Shown: positions 8,106-15,941 of the stretch, one piece after another
Numbering within the stretch: the stretch's first letter is position 1
How the letters are laid out: each line of letters starts with the position of its first letter
Source of the DNA: Kitasatospora humi
Lineage (GTDB): Bacteria > Actinomycetota > Actinomycetes > Streptomycetales > Streptomycetaceae
Direction: 5' to 3'
DNA length: 64,000 nucleotides
NCBI RefSeq assembly: GCF_020907985.1
Contig: NZ_JAJJPA010000029.1
Location: 1-64,000, forward strand
The notes under the pieces: generated by a model
What the model saw: only the letters and a program-made list of their open reading frames with translations
Told to the model about the DNA's origin: nothing
Database searches by the model: none
Program-made: the position numbers and the translations under genes

Positions 8106-8777
8106 ATGATCAGGGTGCTGCTGGCGGACGACCAGGTGCTGGTCCGGGCGGGCTTTCGCGCGCTGCTGGACGCCCAGCGCGACCTCACCGTGGTCGGCGA
8201 GGCCGACGACGGCGAGGCGGCGGTGCGGCTGACCGCCGAGCTGCGACCCGACGTGGTGCTGATGGACATCCGGATGCCCGGGACGGACGGCCTGGAGGCC
8301 ACCCGGCAGATCACCGGTCGACCCGAGCTGGCCGCGGTCAAGGTGGTGGTGCTGACCACCTTCGAGTTGGACGAGTACGTCTTCGAGGCGCTGCGCGGTG
8401 GCGCGGCCGGCTTCCTGGTGAAGGACACCGAGCCGGCCGACCTGCTGCGAGCGGTGCGGGTGGTCGCGGCGGGCGACGCGCTGCTCTCGCCGGGTGTCAC
8501 GCGGCGGCTGATCGGCGAGTTCGCGGCCCGTTCCAAGGCGCCGGCGGCGAGCGCGGGGCCTTCGCTGGACGTGTTGACGGACCGCGAGCGGGAGGTGCTC
8601 ACCCTGGTCGGGATGGGGCTCTCCAATGACGAGATCGCCCGCCGGTTGGTGGTCAGCCCGCTCACCGCCAAGACCCATGTCAGCCGCACCATGGTCAAGC
8701 TGGCCGCCCGGGACCGGGCCCAACTGGTGGTCCGCGCCTATGAGTCGGGCCTGGTCAGGCCGGGCTGGCTCGGCTGA
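8106..8777 (+). CDS. NarL/LuxR family response regulator
   Basis: A 223-aa response regulator. The receiver domain (1-120) has the acidic pair ADDQ, phospho-acceptor Asp54 in VVLMDIRMPG, a conserved Thr in LTTF, and Lys in FLVKD. The LuxR-type HTH (about 155-215) begins LTDREREVLTLVGMGLSNDEIARRL and ends THVSRTMVKLAARDRAQLVV. It is the cognate partner of the kinase at 6856 and presumably co-transcribed. Its targets may include the palindrome at 6711-6736 and the related half-degenerate site upstream of the SHOCT gene; that is inference from position and symmetry only. Confidence 0.92.
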   Translation: MIRVLLADDQVLVRAGFRALLDAQRDLTVVGEADDGEAAVRLTAELRPDVVLMDIRMPGTDGLEATRQITGRPELAAVKVVVLTTFELDEYVFEALRGGAAGFLVKDTEPADLLRAVRVVAAGDALLSPGVTRRLIGEFAARSKAPAASAGPSLDVLTDREREVLTLVGMGLSNDEIARRLVVSPLTAKTHVSRTMVKLAARDRAQLVVRAYESGLVRPGWLG

Positions 8778-8800
8778 GGGGCGGGTTTCGCGGGCTTTGC

Positions 8801-8826
8801 GCCAGAACGCCATGTACATGTCTGGC
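8801..8826. promoter_or_regulatory. Inverted repeat upstream of the small acidic gene
   Basis: GCCAGA (8801-8806) and TCTGGC (8821-8826) flank a 14-base centre containing the palindrome CATGTACATG (8811-8820). It lies about 75 bases before ATG 8899 and could be an operator or a weak hairpin after the response regulator gene. Confidence 0.4.
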
Positions 8827-8898
8827 GACGGAAGGTAGTGTCGGGTCTGCGATCGCCGGAGGACTCTGCCGCGGCAGCCCTGCTGAAGGAGAGCACTT

Positions 8899-9129
8899 AT
8901 GGAGCGCAAGAAGGTCCCAAGAGTGATCGAGGGCACCTACACCTTCGTCGTCGATCCCACCGACGCCGACGCGGATGACGTCGACCCGCTGGACGTCGAC
9001 GCATTGGACGTCGACACGGCCGACGTCGACACCAGGCAGCTCGAAGCGGGCGGCCTCGGTGCGGGTGACCTCGACGCGGCCCGCCGCCCCTCGGAGGGCG
9101 CCGCCGACGACGACGGCCCGGCCGTCTGA
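8899..9129 (+). CDS. Small acidic protein with DVD-type pentapeptide repeats
   Basis: I do not recognise this 76-aa protein. It is very acidic. A short basic start (MERKKVPRV) and EGTYTFVVD are followed by four five-residue repeats beginning DVD (about residues 27-46: DVDPL, DVDAL, DVDTA, DVDTR) and a Gly/Asp-rich tail. The GACGTCGAC core recurs exactly every 15 bp (8977, 8992, 9007, 9022). AAGGAG lies eight bases before ATG 8899, which supports a real gene. There is no signal peptide, transmembrane segment or cysteine. It could be a divalent-cation-binding peptide or a precursor peptide; neither is shown. It stands alone upstream of a pseudogene. Confidence 0.6.
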   Translation: MERKKVPRVIEGTYTFVVDPTDADADDVDPLDVDALDVDTADVDTRQLEAGGLGAGDLDAARRPSEGAADDDGPAV

Positions 9130-9195
9130 GGGTCCGTCGGCCCCCCGCCTCCCCCCTGTGGGCGGGGAGCCGACGCCCCCGGGCGGCCGGCTGAG

Positions 9196-10062
9196 CAGGC
9201 CGCGAGCCGCGCGGCCGGTCGTGGCGGCCGTCGATCCGGTACCGCCCGGGCGCGGTGCTGGTCAGCGCGGTCCAGTCACCGTCCTGCCGCAGGCAGGCCC
9301 CGGCCGGGCCGTGCACGACCAGCCACGGTGACCAGGGGATCCGCGCCGCGACCGAGCCGGCCGCAGGCACCGTCAGCACCATCCCGCCGTCGTCGGCGTG
9401 CTCGACCGCGGCCGGGGCCGGCACCATCGGGCTGGGCGTCGGTGGACCGCGCGCCGGCTCCACGGTGGGAAGCAGGCGCCAGGACTCCCGGTGGTCCACC
9501 ACGGGCACCGACTCCACCCGGGCCCGGTCCGCGTGCAGCGCGCGCAGCCCGGCGAGCAGCCCGTCGGCCCGGCCCGCGGGCGGCGCACCGCGGGATGCCG
9601 CCGCGGTCAGCGCGAACGCCGGCCCCACCGCGAAGGTGACTCGCCCGGCGATGACGTCCGCCGGCATCGCGAAGGCTCCCGGAGCGCCACCGGCAGCGGC
9701 CGGCACAGCGCGGGCATCCGCAGCACCGGCACGGCCGGCAGCGCCGCCGCCGCGACCGCGGCGGCCACGCCGACCGCCGGCACCCCGAGGGCCGCCATCA
9801 GGTACGGGGTCAGCGCGCTGTAGGAGACCGGATGCGCGCCGCCGTACCAGCCGAAGTCGTAGGCCGCGCCGCGGTGCCGGGCCGCGAAGTCGGCCCAGGC
9901 CCACTGGCCGCGAGGCCCCCCACCGGCCCGGCCGGCAGGCAGGCCCAGCCCGCCCCGAGCAGCAGCGCCGGCGCCGCGGCCGCCCGGACCGGCGTCCAGG
10001 GCCAGCGGGTCGGCCCACCGACCGGCGGCGCCCCGCGCGGGGCAGGTGACGGCGGGTCGGTG
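9196..10062 (-). pseudogene. Decayed polytopic membrane protein pseudogene
   Basis: Three minus-strand frames read successive pieces of one protein. At about 9880-10060 there is a hydrophobic AAAPALLLGAGWACLPAGP stretch. At about 9700-9910 comes DFGWYGGAHPVSYSALTPYLMAALG. At about 9200-9660 come SGRVTFA-like VIAGRVTFAVGPAFAL, VVDHRESWRLL, IPWSPWLVVHGPAGAC and GRYRI. I recall this motif order from long (about 600-aa) streptomycete integral membrane proteins of unknown function. At least two frame changes are needed, and large internal segments (most transmembrane helices and the ELTPASY-type loop) are missing. It should be treated as a relic; boundaries are approximate. Confidence 0.6.
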
Positions 10063-10258
10063 GGTGGTCCGGCCGGCGCCGTCACCGCGCCGTCGGCGCT
10101 GAGCACGCGCCGAACGCCACGCGGTCGGCACCCGGGGCCCGACGGCCGCACAAGTCGACTTCCCACTCGGGCGGCCTCTCGGCAAGCTCACCCGAACGGC
10201 GTAGTAGGAGCGCCCGCTCCCGGCTGGTCCGTCGCAGCGTGGAAGTACCGGACCCGAC

Positions 10259-10276
10259 TTTACCCAGGGAGGTAAA
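10259..10276 (+). promoter_or_regulatory. Short hairpin enclosing the ribosome binding site of the 79-aa peptide gene
   Basis: TTTACC (10259-10264) can pair with GGTAAA (10271-10276) around CAGGGA. The strong Shine-Dalgarno AGGGAGGT overlaps the 3' arm and ends about seven bases before ATG 10281. The pairing could modulate translation, or it may be chance; it is the AT-richest spot upstream. Confidence 0.4.
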
Positions 10277-10280
10277 CGGT

Positions 10281-10520
10281 ATGTCTGTTCTGGAAACCTA
10301 CGGCTTCGTGGTCCCCGGTGAAGAAGACCAGGACGCGGTGCGCCACCTGATCGCCACCGGCGAATCCGCCACGTCCACCGGTCCCGGCTCCGCCCAGGGT
10401 GCCGCGCTCCTGCTGCTGGCCGGCGCGGTCCTGCTGTCGGCCGACCCGCGCAAGGACGAGCCGGTCGAGGACGCCTACGTCGGCATGGTCCAGAACCTCG
10501 CCTGTGCGGCGGCGTTCTAG
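10281..10520 (+). CDS. 79-aa peptide heading a DUF6895/serine-hydrolase operon
   Basis: I do not recognise this small protein. It begins MSVLETYGFVVPGEEDQD, has a Ser/Thr/Gly-rich turn (ATGESATSTGPGSAQG), a hydrophobic run (AALLLLAGAVLLSA, about residues 41-54), a charged patch (DPRKDEPVEDAY), and a hydrophobic end NLACAAAF with a single Cys. A near-perfect Shine-Dalgarno precedes ATG 10281. Its stop is 14 bases before the next gene, and the following three genes abut or overlap, so it is the first cistron of a four-gene operon. Its size, position and composition would suit a secreted or processed peptide, or a small membrane-active protein, but nothing in it proves a precursor role. Confidence 0.65.
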   Translation: MSVLETYGFVVPGEEDQDAVRHLIATGESATSTGPGSAQGAALLLLAGAVLLSADPRKDEPVEDAYVGMVQNLACAAAF

Positions 10521-10534
10521 AGGGCCACGAACCC

Positions 10535-11251
10535 GTGTCCATCAACCACGAGACGGTGTCTGGTGCGGTCGACTCGGCCGCCCAGGCACTGGCCGACGAA
10601 CTGGTCGCGGCCATCAGCGGTACGGCTCGCTCGTTCAGCCTGCACCGCAAGGTCGCCCAACAGGACGAGCCGGTGCCGGCGCTGGCAGCCATCCGGGTGC
10701 TCGGCGCCGATGTGCTCAGCGCCTACCTGCTGGCCGGCCACGCCTTCCCGACCGCTGACGCCGAACTGGTGCACGCCGCCGTCGGCGCCTTCCCCGCACC
10801 ACCCGGCACCGCGCCCGACGCCGCCCTCTGGGCGCTGCGCGACCAGGCGCTGACCGCGGCGCTGGCCGAACTCGGCGTGGTCGCCGCCGGCTGGCCCGGT
10901 CTGGCCGGCACCGCGGCGGAGCCCACCGAGGCGCCGCACTGGGCCGCCTGGTCCGCCGAGCTGGTCCGCTGCTCCTCGCTGGCGCTGCCCCCGCTGGCCA
11001 GTCCGCTGCGCGAGCAGGCCCGCCGCCGCCGACTCGACCTGATGCGCGGTGTCAGCCGCGCACTGCTGCGCCGCGACTACCCGAGCGCGGCCAAGCTGGC
11101 CCGCTGGCTGGCCCTGGACGAGCGGCAGGCATGCGAGCCGTTGCTCGCCCCCGTCCTGGAGCACCTGGAGTTCCTCGCCGCCGACCAGCCGCGCACCAAG
11201 CTGGACGTCGCGCTGGCCCGACGGTTCGTCCTCGCCGGAGCGGAGAGCTGA
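10535..11251 (+). CDS. Hypothetical helical protein, second gene of the peptide operon
   Basis: A 238-aa Ala/Leu-rich protein, predicted all-helical, with no signal peptide and no catalytic motif I recognise. It has one clear Trp/His patch (APHWAAWSAELVRCSS) and the paired Arg runs REQARRRRLDLMR and RALLRRDYPSAAKLARWLAL. The GTG start follows the peptide gene by 14 bases, and its TGA directly abuts the ATG of the next gene, indicating translational coupling. Its size and helix-rich character suggest a divergent paralogue or partner of the DUF6895-like protein downstream. No function can be assigned. Confidence 0.6.
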   Translation: MSINHETVSGAVDSAAQALADELVAAISGTARSFSLHRKVAQQDEPVPALAAIRVLGADVLSAYLLAGHAFPTADAELVHAAVGAFPAPPGTAPDAALWALRDQALTAALAELGVVAAGWPGLAGTAAEPTEAPHWAAWSAELVRCSSLALPPLASPLREQARRRRLDLMRGVSRALLRRDYPSAAKLARWLALDERQACEPLLAPVLEHLEFLAADQPRTKLDVALARRFVLAGAES

Positions 11252-12163
11252 ATGGACGTCACCATGGTGCGCCGGGCCCAGCAGGTCGCCGACCAGGCAC
11301 TGGCCTGGCTGGGGCAGATGCGGACGAACTTCGCGCTGCCCCGGGACGTGCAGCACTGGGAACTCACCGGAGACGCCCTCAAGGGCCTCGCCGAAGTGAC
11401 GCTGGCCGCGGCCATCGTCCGTCGCGAGGCGGTGGCCGGACCGCGCAGCGCGCAGACCGCCGAGGAGCTGATCGACTTCGCCTGGCGTGAGTTCGACGCC
11501 GGTGAACTGCTCTACACCCTGCTGCGGCACACCCCGCCGGCCACCCACCCGGTCGAGATCTACTCCCACTTCACGCTGGCCGGTCTGCGGCACCCGCCGC
11601 TTGAGCGCCTCGCCGCCCATCAGGCGGGCCTGCGAGCGGCCGCGGTCACCGAACACGTGCCCAACCGGCGGCTCGCCGTGCTGGCGGCCCGGCGCCGACT
11701 CGGCCTGCCGGACCCGCCGGACGTGCCCGGCCTGATCGCCCAGACCTGGCTGGGCGGCACCCCCGAACCGTGGATGCTCGACACCTTCAACGCCTACGGG
11801 GTCACCCACACCGTCTTCCACCTCACCGACTGGGGCGGCAAGCCGGAGGCACTCGAGCCACGGCTGCAGGACTACCTGCACCGCTGGCTGCCGGTCTGGG
11901 TGGAGGTGTTCGCCGAGACCCGCTCCTGGGACCTGCTGGGCGAGCTGCTGATCGTCGACGTCTGCCTCTCCGAGCCGGAGTGGTACCCGCAGGCCTGGGA
12001 ACGCCTGGCCGCCGCGCAGCGCGAGGACGGGATGGTGCCCAACGGCGTCACCCGGCCCCCCGACGACCCCGGGCAGGCCTTCCACAACCACAACCACCCG
12101 ACCATCGTGGCCGCCGTCGCCGGCACCCTGACGGTCTCCCGGGCCCTGGCGGTGGCGTCATGA
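11252..12163 (+). CDS. DUF6895-like alpha-helical protein
   Basis: A 303-aa predicted alpha/alpha-repeat protein that I associate, tentatively, with DUF6895. Recognisable pieces are SHFTLAGLRHPPLERL, HVPNRRLAVLAARRRLG, TFNAYGVTHTVFHLTDWGG, SWDLLGELLIVDVCL and DGMVPNG, ending FHNHNHPTIVAAVAGTLTVSRAL. The HTVFHLTDWG and NHNHPT clusters of His, Asp and Trp look like a conserved pocket. It starts directly after the preceding stop (TGAATG) and overlaps the serine hydrolase by four bases (ATGA), so the products are probably made in fixed ratio. The function is unknown. Confidence 0.6.
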   Translation: MDVTMVRRAQQVADQALAWLGQMRTNFALPRDVQHWELTGDALKGLAEVTLAAAIVRREAVAGPRSAQTAEELIDFAWREFDAGELLYTLLRHTPPATHPVEIYSHFTLAGLRHPPLERLAAHQAGLRAAAVTEHVPNRRLAVLAARRRLGLPDPPDVPGLIAQTWLGGTPEPWMLDTFNAYGVTHTVFHLTDWGGKPEALEPRLQDYLHRWLPVWVEVFAETRSWDLLGELLIVDVCLSEPEWYPQAWERLAAAQREDGMVPNGVTRPPDDPGQAFHNHNHPTIVAAVAGTLTVSRALAVAS

Positions 12164-13185
12164 CCGCCGCCACCGGTACCGACCTGGCAGGCCTGCTGGC
12201 CGACGAGACCGCCGCGCTGCTCGCCGAACGGCACGTGCCCGGCCTGGCCGCGGCCTTGGTGCAGGGTCCCGAGCAGGAGCTGCTGACCGCCGGCTGGGCA
12301 GGTCCCGGGCGGCTGGTCGGCCCCGGCACCACCTTCGCCCTCGGCTCGCTCACCAAGACCTTCACCGGGCTGCTGCTGGCCGACATGGTCCAGCGCGGCG
12401 AGGTCCGCTACCAGGACTCGATCGCCGCCCACCTGCCCGGCTACGCGGCGCCCGCCGGACCGGTCACCCTGCTGGAACTGGCCACCCACACCGGTGGCCT
12501 GCCCAAGCTGCCGCCCGGCGTCTTCCGGCGCGGTGCGCGGCACTGGCTGAGCAACCCCTACCGCCGCTACCGCCCGCAGGACCTCTACCACGACACCGCC
12601 CGGCTGCACCCCGGGCGGCGCGGACGGGTCCGGTACTCCACCTTCGGAGTGGGCCTGCTCGGGCAGCTGCTCGCCAACGCCGCCCGCACCGACTACCCGA
12701 CCCTGCTGACCGAACGGGTGCTGCGGCCGCTGGGCATGCGGGACACCCTGGTCGCCAGGCCGCACGAGCTGCTGCCCGGCGCGGCCACCGGCTACCACCA
12801 CGGCCGCGCGGTCGAGCACTGGACCTTCGACGCCCTGGTCGGCGCCGGCGCGGTCTACGCCAGCGGCCCCGACCTGCTGCGCTACCTGCAGGCCCAGTTG
12901 AGGCCCGAGTCGGTGCCGGAGCTGACCGCGGCGCTGATGGCCGGCCAGCAGGAGTGGGTGCGGCCGGAGCACGGCGCCAACCAGCTGGGGCTGGTCTGGA
13001 ACCGGCGGGAGACGGACGGGCGGACCCTGCTCTGGCACACCGGTGGCACCCGCGGCTTCACGGCCACCATGGGGTTCAGCCCGGAGGCGGAGGCCGGTGC
13101 ACTGGTGCTGGCCAACGCCGGGCCGACGCTGCAGCAGCCGGTGGTGCGGGCCGGGCGCCGGCTCCTCGGGGCCGTGGCGTGCTGA
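12160..13185 (+). CDS. Serine hydrolase of the beta-lactamase/DD-peptidase (class C-like) family
   Basis: The 341-aa protein carries the penicillin-binding-protein/esterase fold signature SxxK as S63-L-T-K66 (FALGSLTKTFTG). A YST tripeptide (RYSTFGVGLLG) replaces the usual Y-x-N, and the third element is HTG (LWHTGGTRGF). No signal peptide is evident, so it is probably cytosolic. The family covers D-aminopeptidases, esterases, amidases and transpeptidase-like enzymes. ATG 12160 overlaps the upstream stop by four bases. In a peptide-headed operon it could process, cyclise or cleave the 79-aa product, but that role is only inferred from gene order. Confidence 0.8.
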   Translation: MTAATGTDLAGLLADETAALLAERHVPGLAAALVQGPEQELLTAGWAGPGRLVGPGTTFALGSLTKTFTGLLLADMVQRGEVRYQDSIAAHLPGYAAPAGPVTLLELATHTGGLPKLPPGVFRRGARHWLSNPYRRYRPQDLYHDTARLHPGRRGRVRYSTFGVGLLGQLLANAARTDYPTLLTERVLRPLGMRDTLVARPHELLPGAATGYHHGRAVEHWTFDALVGAGAVYASGPDLLRYLQAQLRPESVPELTAALMAGQQEWVRPEHGANQLGLVWNRRETDGRTLLWHTGGTRGFTATMGFSPEAEAGALVLANAGPTLQQPVVRAGRRLLGAVAC

Positions 13186-13332
13186 ACGACGGTGCGGTCG
13201 GGTCGGCCGTGGCGCTGTGAGACCGGTGCCATCCGGCCGACCGTGGTTTTCCGGGCCTGGGCGTGCCAGAGTCTTTCCAGTTCCATCCGACCCACCCTCA
13301 CATCGGATTCCTGGAAGGCAGGTCCCACCCCG

Positions 13333-14112
13333 ATGACCAGCGCACCCGCAGGCCCGCTCGTCCGCGTCAGCACCGCCGGTTCCGTCACCACCCTGGAGCT
13401 CGACTCGCCGCACAACCGCAACGCGCTCTCCACCCGGTTGATGGCCGAACTCACCGAGGGCCTGCTCCAGGCCGCCAAGGATCCGCAGGTGCGGGCCGTG
13501 GTGCTCGGCCACACCGGCAAGGTGTTCTGCGCGGGTGCCGACCTGTCGGAGGCGACCGGTGACGATCCGACGGTCGGGCCGCGCGGCCTGGTCGACCTCC
13601 AGCGCGCCATCGTGGAGTGCCCCAAGCCGGTGATCGCCTACGCCAACGGCCACGTGCGGGCCGGCGGCCTGGGCCTGGTCGGCGCGGCGGACCTGGCGAT
13701 CGCCGGACCGGCCTGCACCTTCGCCTTCACCGAGGTGCGCCTCGGCCTGGCCCCCGCGGTGATCTCGCTGCCGCTGCGGCCCAAGCTGGAGCCGCGTGCG
13801 GCGGCCCGCTACTACCTGACCGGAGAGACGTTCGACGGCGCCGAGGCGGCTCGGATGGGCCTGGTGACGATCGCCACCGACGAGCCCGAGCAGGCGCTCG
13901 CCCAGGTGCTGGACGCGCTGCGGCTGGCCTCGCCGCAGGGGCTCGCCGAGACCAAGCGCCTGGTCAGTGCCGAGGTGCTGGCCTCGTTCGAGGCCGACAC
14001 CGAGGCCCGGGTGCAGCAGTCGGCGCGGCTGTTCGGCTCGGCCGAGGCCCAGGAGGGGATGCGGGCCTTCCTGGAGCGCCGCCCCGCGCCGTGGGCCGTG
14101 CCCGGCGCCTGA
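13333..14112 (+). CDS. Enoyl-CoA hydratase/isomerase family protein
   Basis: A 259-aa crotonase-fold protein. It has the CoA/oxyanion segments HNRNALSTRLMAEL, VFCAGADLSEA (oxyanion-hole loop) and ANGHVRAGGLGLVGAADLAIA, then FTEVRLGLAPAVISLPL, where the Glu of FTEVRLGL is in the place of a hydratase catalytic acid. ATG 13333 gives the normal family length and has GGAAGG upstream. Streptomycete paralogues sit beside acyl-CoA dehydrogenases; here it stands alone, so the substrate is open. Its last codons and stop form the first copy of a 33-bp tandem repeat. Confidence 0.85.
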   Translation: MTSAPAGPLVRVSTAGSVTTLELDSPHNRNALSTRLMAELTEGLLQAAKDPQVRAVVLGHTGKVFCAGADLSEATGDDPTVGPRGLVDLQRAIVECPKPVIAYANGHVRAGGLGLVGAADLAIAGPACTFAFTEVRLGLAPAVISLPLRPKLEPRAAARYYLTGETFDGAEAARMGLVTIATDEPEQALAQVLDALRLASPQGLAETKRLVSAEVLASFEADTEARVQQSARLFGSAEAQEGMRAFLERRPAPWAVPGA

Positions 14113-14193
14113 CCCTGTGAGCCGTCGGCCGTGCCCGGCGCCTGAACCCGTGAGCTGTCGGCCGTGCCCGGCGCCTGACCCTGTGACCTGGTG
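14095..14193. repeat. 33-bp tandem repeat, three copies, duplicating a gene terminus
   Basis: Copies start at 14095, 14128 and 14161, each beginning GCCGTGCCCGGCGCCTGA. The first is the C-terminal coding end and stop of the enoyl-CoA hydratase gene. The unit is a multiple of three, and each copy keeps a TGA. Confidence 0.85.
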
Positions 14194-14247
14194 TGACGTT
14201 CGTCCCCCGGCACCCGGACGGATGCCGGGGACGGCTACGGTGTGCGC

Positions 14248-15000
14248 ATGCCCTTTGCCGCCAGCCTGCTCGCCACCGTCCGCACCCGGGCTCGCCGCGC
14301 CACCGGGCGGGCCGTGCACCGGGGCTGGCGCTGGGTGCAGAGCCGCGGCGCGGTCAGCAACTCCAGCCCGGGCCCGTACCGGTTCGGCGCACTGGGCGAC
14401 GGCAGCACCCTGGCCTTCCCGACCGGCACCATATTCAACGAGGGCTCGATCAGGATCGGCCCGTTCTGCATCATCGGCGAGCGGGTCACCCTGTCGGCGG
14501 GCTTCCTGCCGGGCCTGGACCTCGGTCCGGAGCCGGTGATCACGATCGGCGGCGGCTGCGTGATCGGCCGGGGCAGCCACCTGGTGGGCCATCAGTCGAT
14601 CGTGCTCGGCGACGACGTCTGGACCGGGCCCAACGTCTACATCAGCGACCAGGCGCACGAGTACCGGGACACCACGCTGCCGATCGGCAAGCAGTGGCCG
14701 CGCAACGAGCCGGTGGAGATCGGGGCCGGCAGCTGGATCGGCACCGGCGCGGTGATCCTGCCCGGTGCCCGGCTGGGCCGCAACGTGGTGGTGGCGGCCG
14801 GCTCGGTGGTGCGGGGCGAGGTGCCCGACTTCAGCGTGGTGGCCGGTGCCCCCGCCAGGGTGGTCCGCAGCTTCTCCCAAGTCGACGGCTGGCAGCCGCC
14901 GTTCCGGCACGCCGCGCCCACGCCGCTGCCGGACGGCATCACCGCCGAGCAACTGCGCGCCCTGGTCGGCTGGGACCTGCGGCCGCCGACGGGGGAGTGA
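14248..15000 (+). CDS. Hexapeptide-repeat (LbH) acyltransferase
   Basis: A 250-aa left-handed beta-helix protein with many I/V-G-x-x-x repeats (IRIGPFCIIGERVTL, ITIGGGCVIGRGS, IVLGDDVWTG, VEIGAGSWIGTGAVIL, RLGRNVVVAAGSVV), ending in the CAT/LacA-type element VPDFSVVAGAPARVVR. SDQAHEYRD supplies the likely catalytic His. Such enzymes O- or N-acetylate sugars or antibiotics using acetyl-CoA. I prefer ATG 14248 over in-frame GTG 14242 because TACGGT at 14235-14240 fits a leaderless promoter. The GNAT gene follows five bases after its stop, so the two are probably co-transcribed. Confidence 0.8.
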   Translation: MPFAASLLATVRTRARRATGRAVHRGWRWVQSRGAVSNSSPGPYRFGALGDGSTLAFPTGTIFNEGSIRIGPFCIIGERVTLSAGFLPGLDLGPEPVITIGGGCVIGRGSHLVGHQSIVLGDDVWTGPNVYISDQAHEYRDTTLPIGKQWPRNEPVEIGAGSWIGTGAVILPGARLGRNVVVAAGSVVRGEVPDFSVVAGAPARVVRSFSQVDGWQPPFRHAAPTPLPDGITAEQLRALVGWDLRPPTGE

Positions 15001-15004
15001 CACG

Positions 15005-15436
15005 GTGACGATCAACGTCGAGCTGCGGCCCGCCGCGCCGGGCGATCTGGAGCCGATCGCCGAGCTGCGGGCCGTGGTGATGCGCGCCGACCTGGAGCGC
15101 CTGGGCCGCTACGACCCGGACCGGGTCCGGCAGCGACTGCGCGACGCCTTCCGCCCCGAGCACACCGAGGTGATCGTGGTGGACGGTGCCTTCGCGGGGT
15201 GCGTCGCGCTGCGTCCGGCCGACGACGGGCACTGGCTGGAGCACTTCTACCTCGACCCGGCGCTCCAGGGGCGCGGCATCGGGACGGTCGTGCTGCGGCG
15301 GGTCCTGGCCGGTGTGGGCGGCGGGTCGGTCCGCCTCGACGTCCTCCAGGGCAGCCCGGCCCGCCGGCTCTACGAGCGCTTCGGGTTCGTACCGGACAGC
15401 GAGGACGCGGTCGACGTGTTCATGGTGCGCGGCTGA
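15005..15436 (+). CDS. GNAT family N-acetyltransferase
   Basis: A 143-aa single GNAT domain. It starts with the usual beta-strand (VELRPAAPGDLEPIAELR), has an HFYLDPALQGRGIGTVVL acetyl-CoA loop (Q/R-x-x-G-x-G/A at QGRGIG), and ends ARRLYERFGFV. It transfers an acyl group from acyl-CoA to an amine, but the acceptor cannot be told. The GTG start lies five bases after the hexapeptide acyltransferase stop, suggesting a two-gene unit, and the gene converges on hutD with a seven-base gap. Confidence 0.85.
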   Translation: MTINVELRPAAPGDLEPIAELRAVVMRADLERLGRYDPDRVRQRLRDAFRPEHTEVIVVDGAFAGCVALRPADDGHWLEHFYLDPALQGRGIGTVVLRRVLAGVGGGSVRLDVLQGSPARRLYERFGFVPDSEDAVDVFMVRG

Positions 15437-15443
15437 CCCGCCG

Positions 15444-15923
15444 TCACAGGGTGAGGACCACGCAGGGGGCGGCCGGGCCCGGGGCGGCGCTGGGGTGGGC
15501 GACCAGGACGGCGTCGAGGGTGGCCAGGTCGATGGCGAGCTGCGGGCGGCCGGGAGTGGGGCGCAGGGTGGCGGCCGGGTGCAGGGTGACGGCGGGGTCC
15601 GGGTGGCGGGTGATCAGGTTGAGCGCGGTGACCGGGCCGCCGAGCAGCCGGCAGCTGGTGGCCGCCCCGCCGGGGAAGGCGAACGGCCGCAGCGGCGGCA
15701 CCACGACCGGCGGGGCGTCGCCGACGGTGAGCTCGATACCCTCCCCGGAGACCACCGTGAGGATCCGCTGCCGGCCGGGGAATGCGGAGAACGGGCCGTC
15801 GGCGGCGATCTCCGCGAGGCTGACGCGTGAGAAGCCGGTGCTGACGACTTCTCGCGTCACCCCGCCGCCGTTGCGCCAAGGGGTGGGGTGACGGTCGGCC
15901 GCGAGCAGGTGTTCAACAGGCAT
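15444..15923 (-). CDS. hutD: HutD/Ves family protein
   Basis: A 159-aa cupin-fold protein with the family hallmark WRNGGGVTRE near the N terminus, then a FSAFPGRQRILTVVSGEGIEL beta-sandwich and FPGGAATSCRLLGGPVTALNLI. HutD (Ves) is often linked to histidine utilisation, where it is thought to sense or limit formylglutamate or urocanate; biochemical proof is weak. ATG 15923 is chosen over GTG 15932 because AAGGTG lies six bases upstream. No hut genes are nearby. Confidence 0.8.
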   Translation of the reverse strand: MPVEHLLAADRHPTPWRNGGGVTREVVSTGFSRVSLAEIAADGPFSAFPGRQRILTVVSGEGIELTVGDAPPVVVPPLRPFAFPGGAATSCRLLGGPVTALNLITRHPDPAVTLHPAATLRPTPGRPQLAIDLATLDAVLVAHPSAAPGPAAPCVVLTL

Positions 15924-15941
15924 AGCGGGCACCTTAACCGG

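Noticed and set aside
8899..9129. FxLD-type lanthipeptide precursor
   Set aside because: TFVVD resembles the motif only loosely and the peptide has no Cys core.
10281..10520. Calling the 79-aa peptide a lanthipeptide, lasso or other known RiPP precursor
   Set aside because: There is only one cysteine and no recognisable leader motif, and no known RiPP tailoring enzyme is encoded nearby.
11872..15015. 1047-codon minus-strand open frame
   Set aside because: It overlaps well-supported plus-strand genes and has shadow-type composition.
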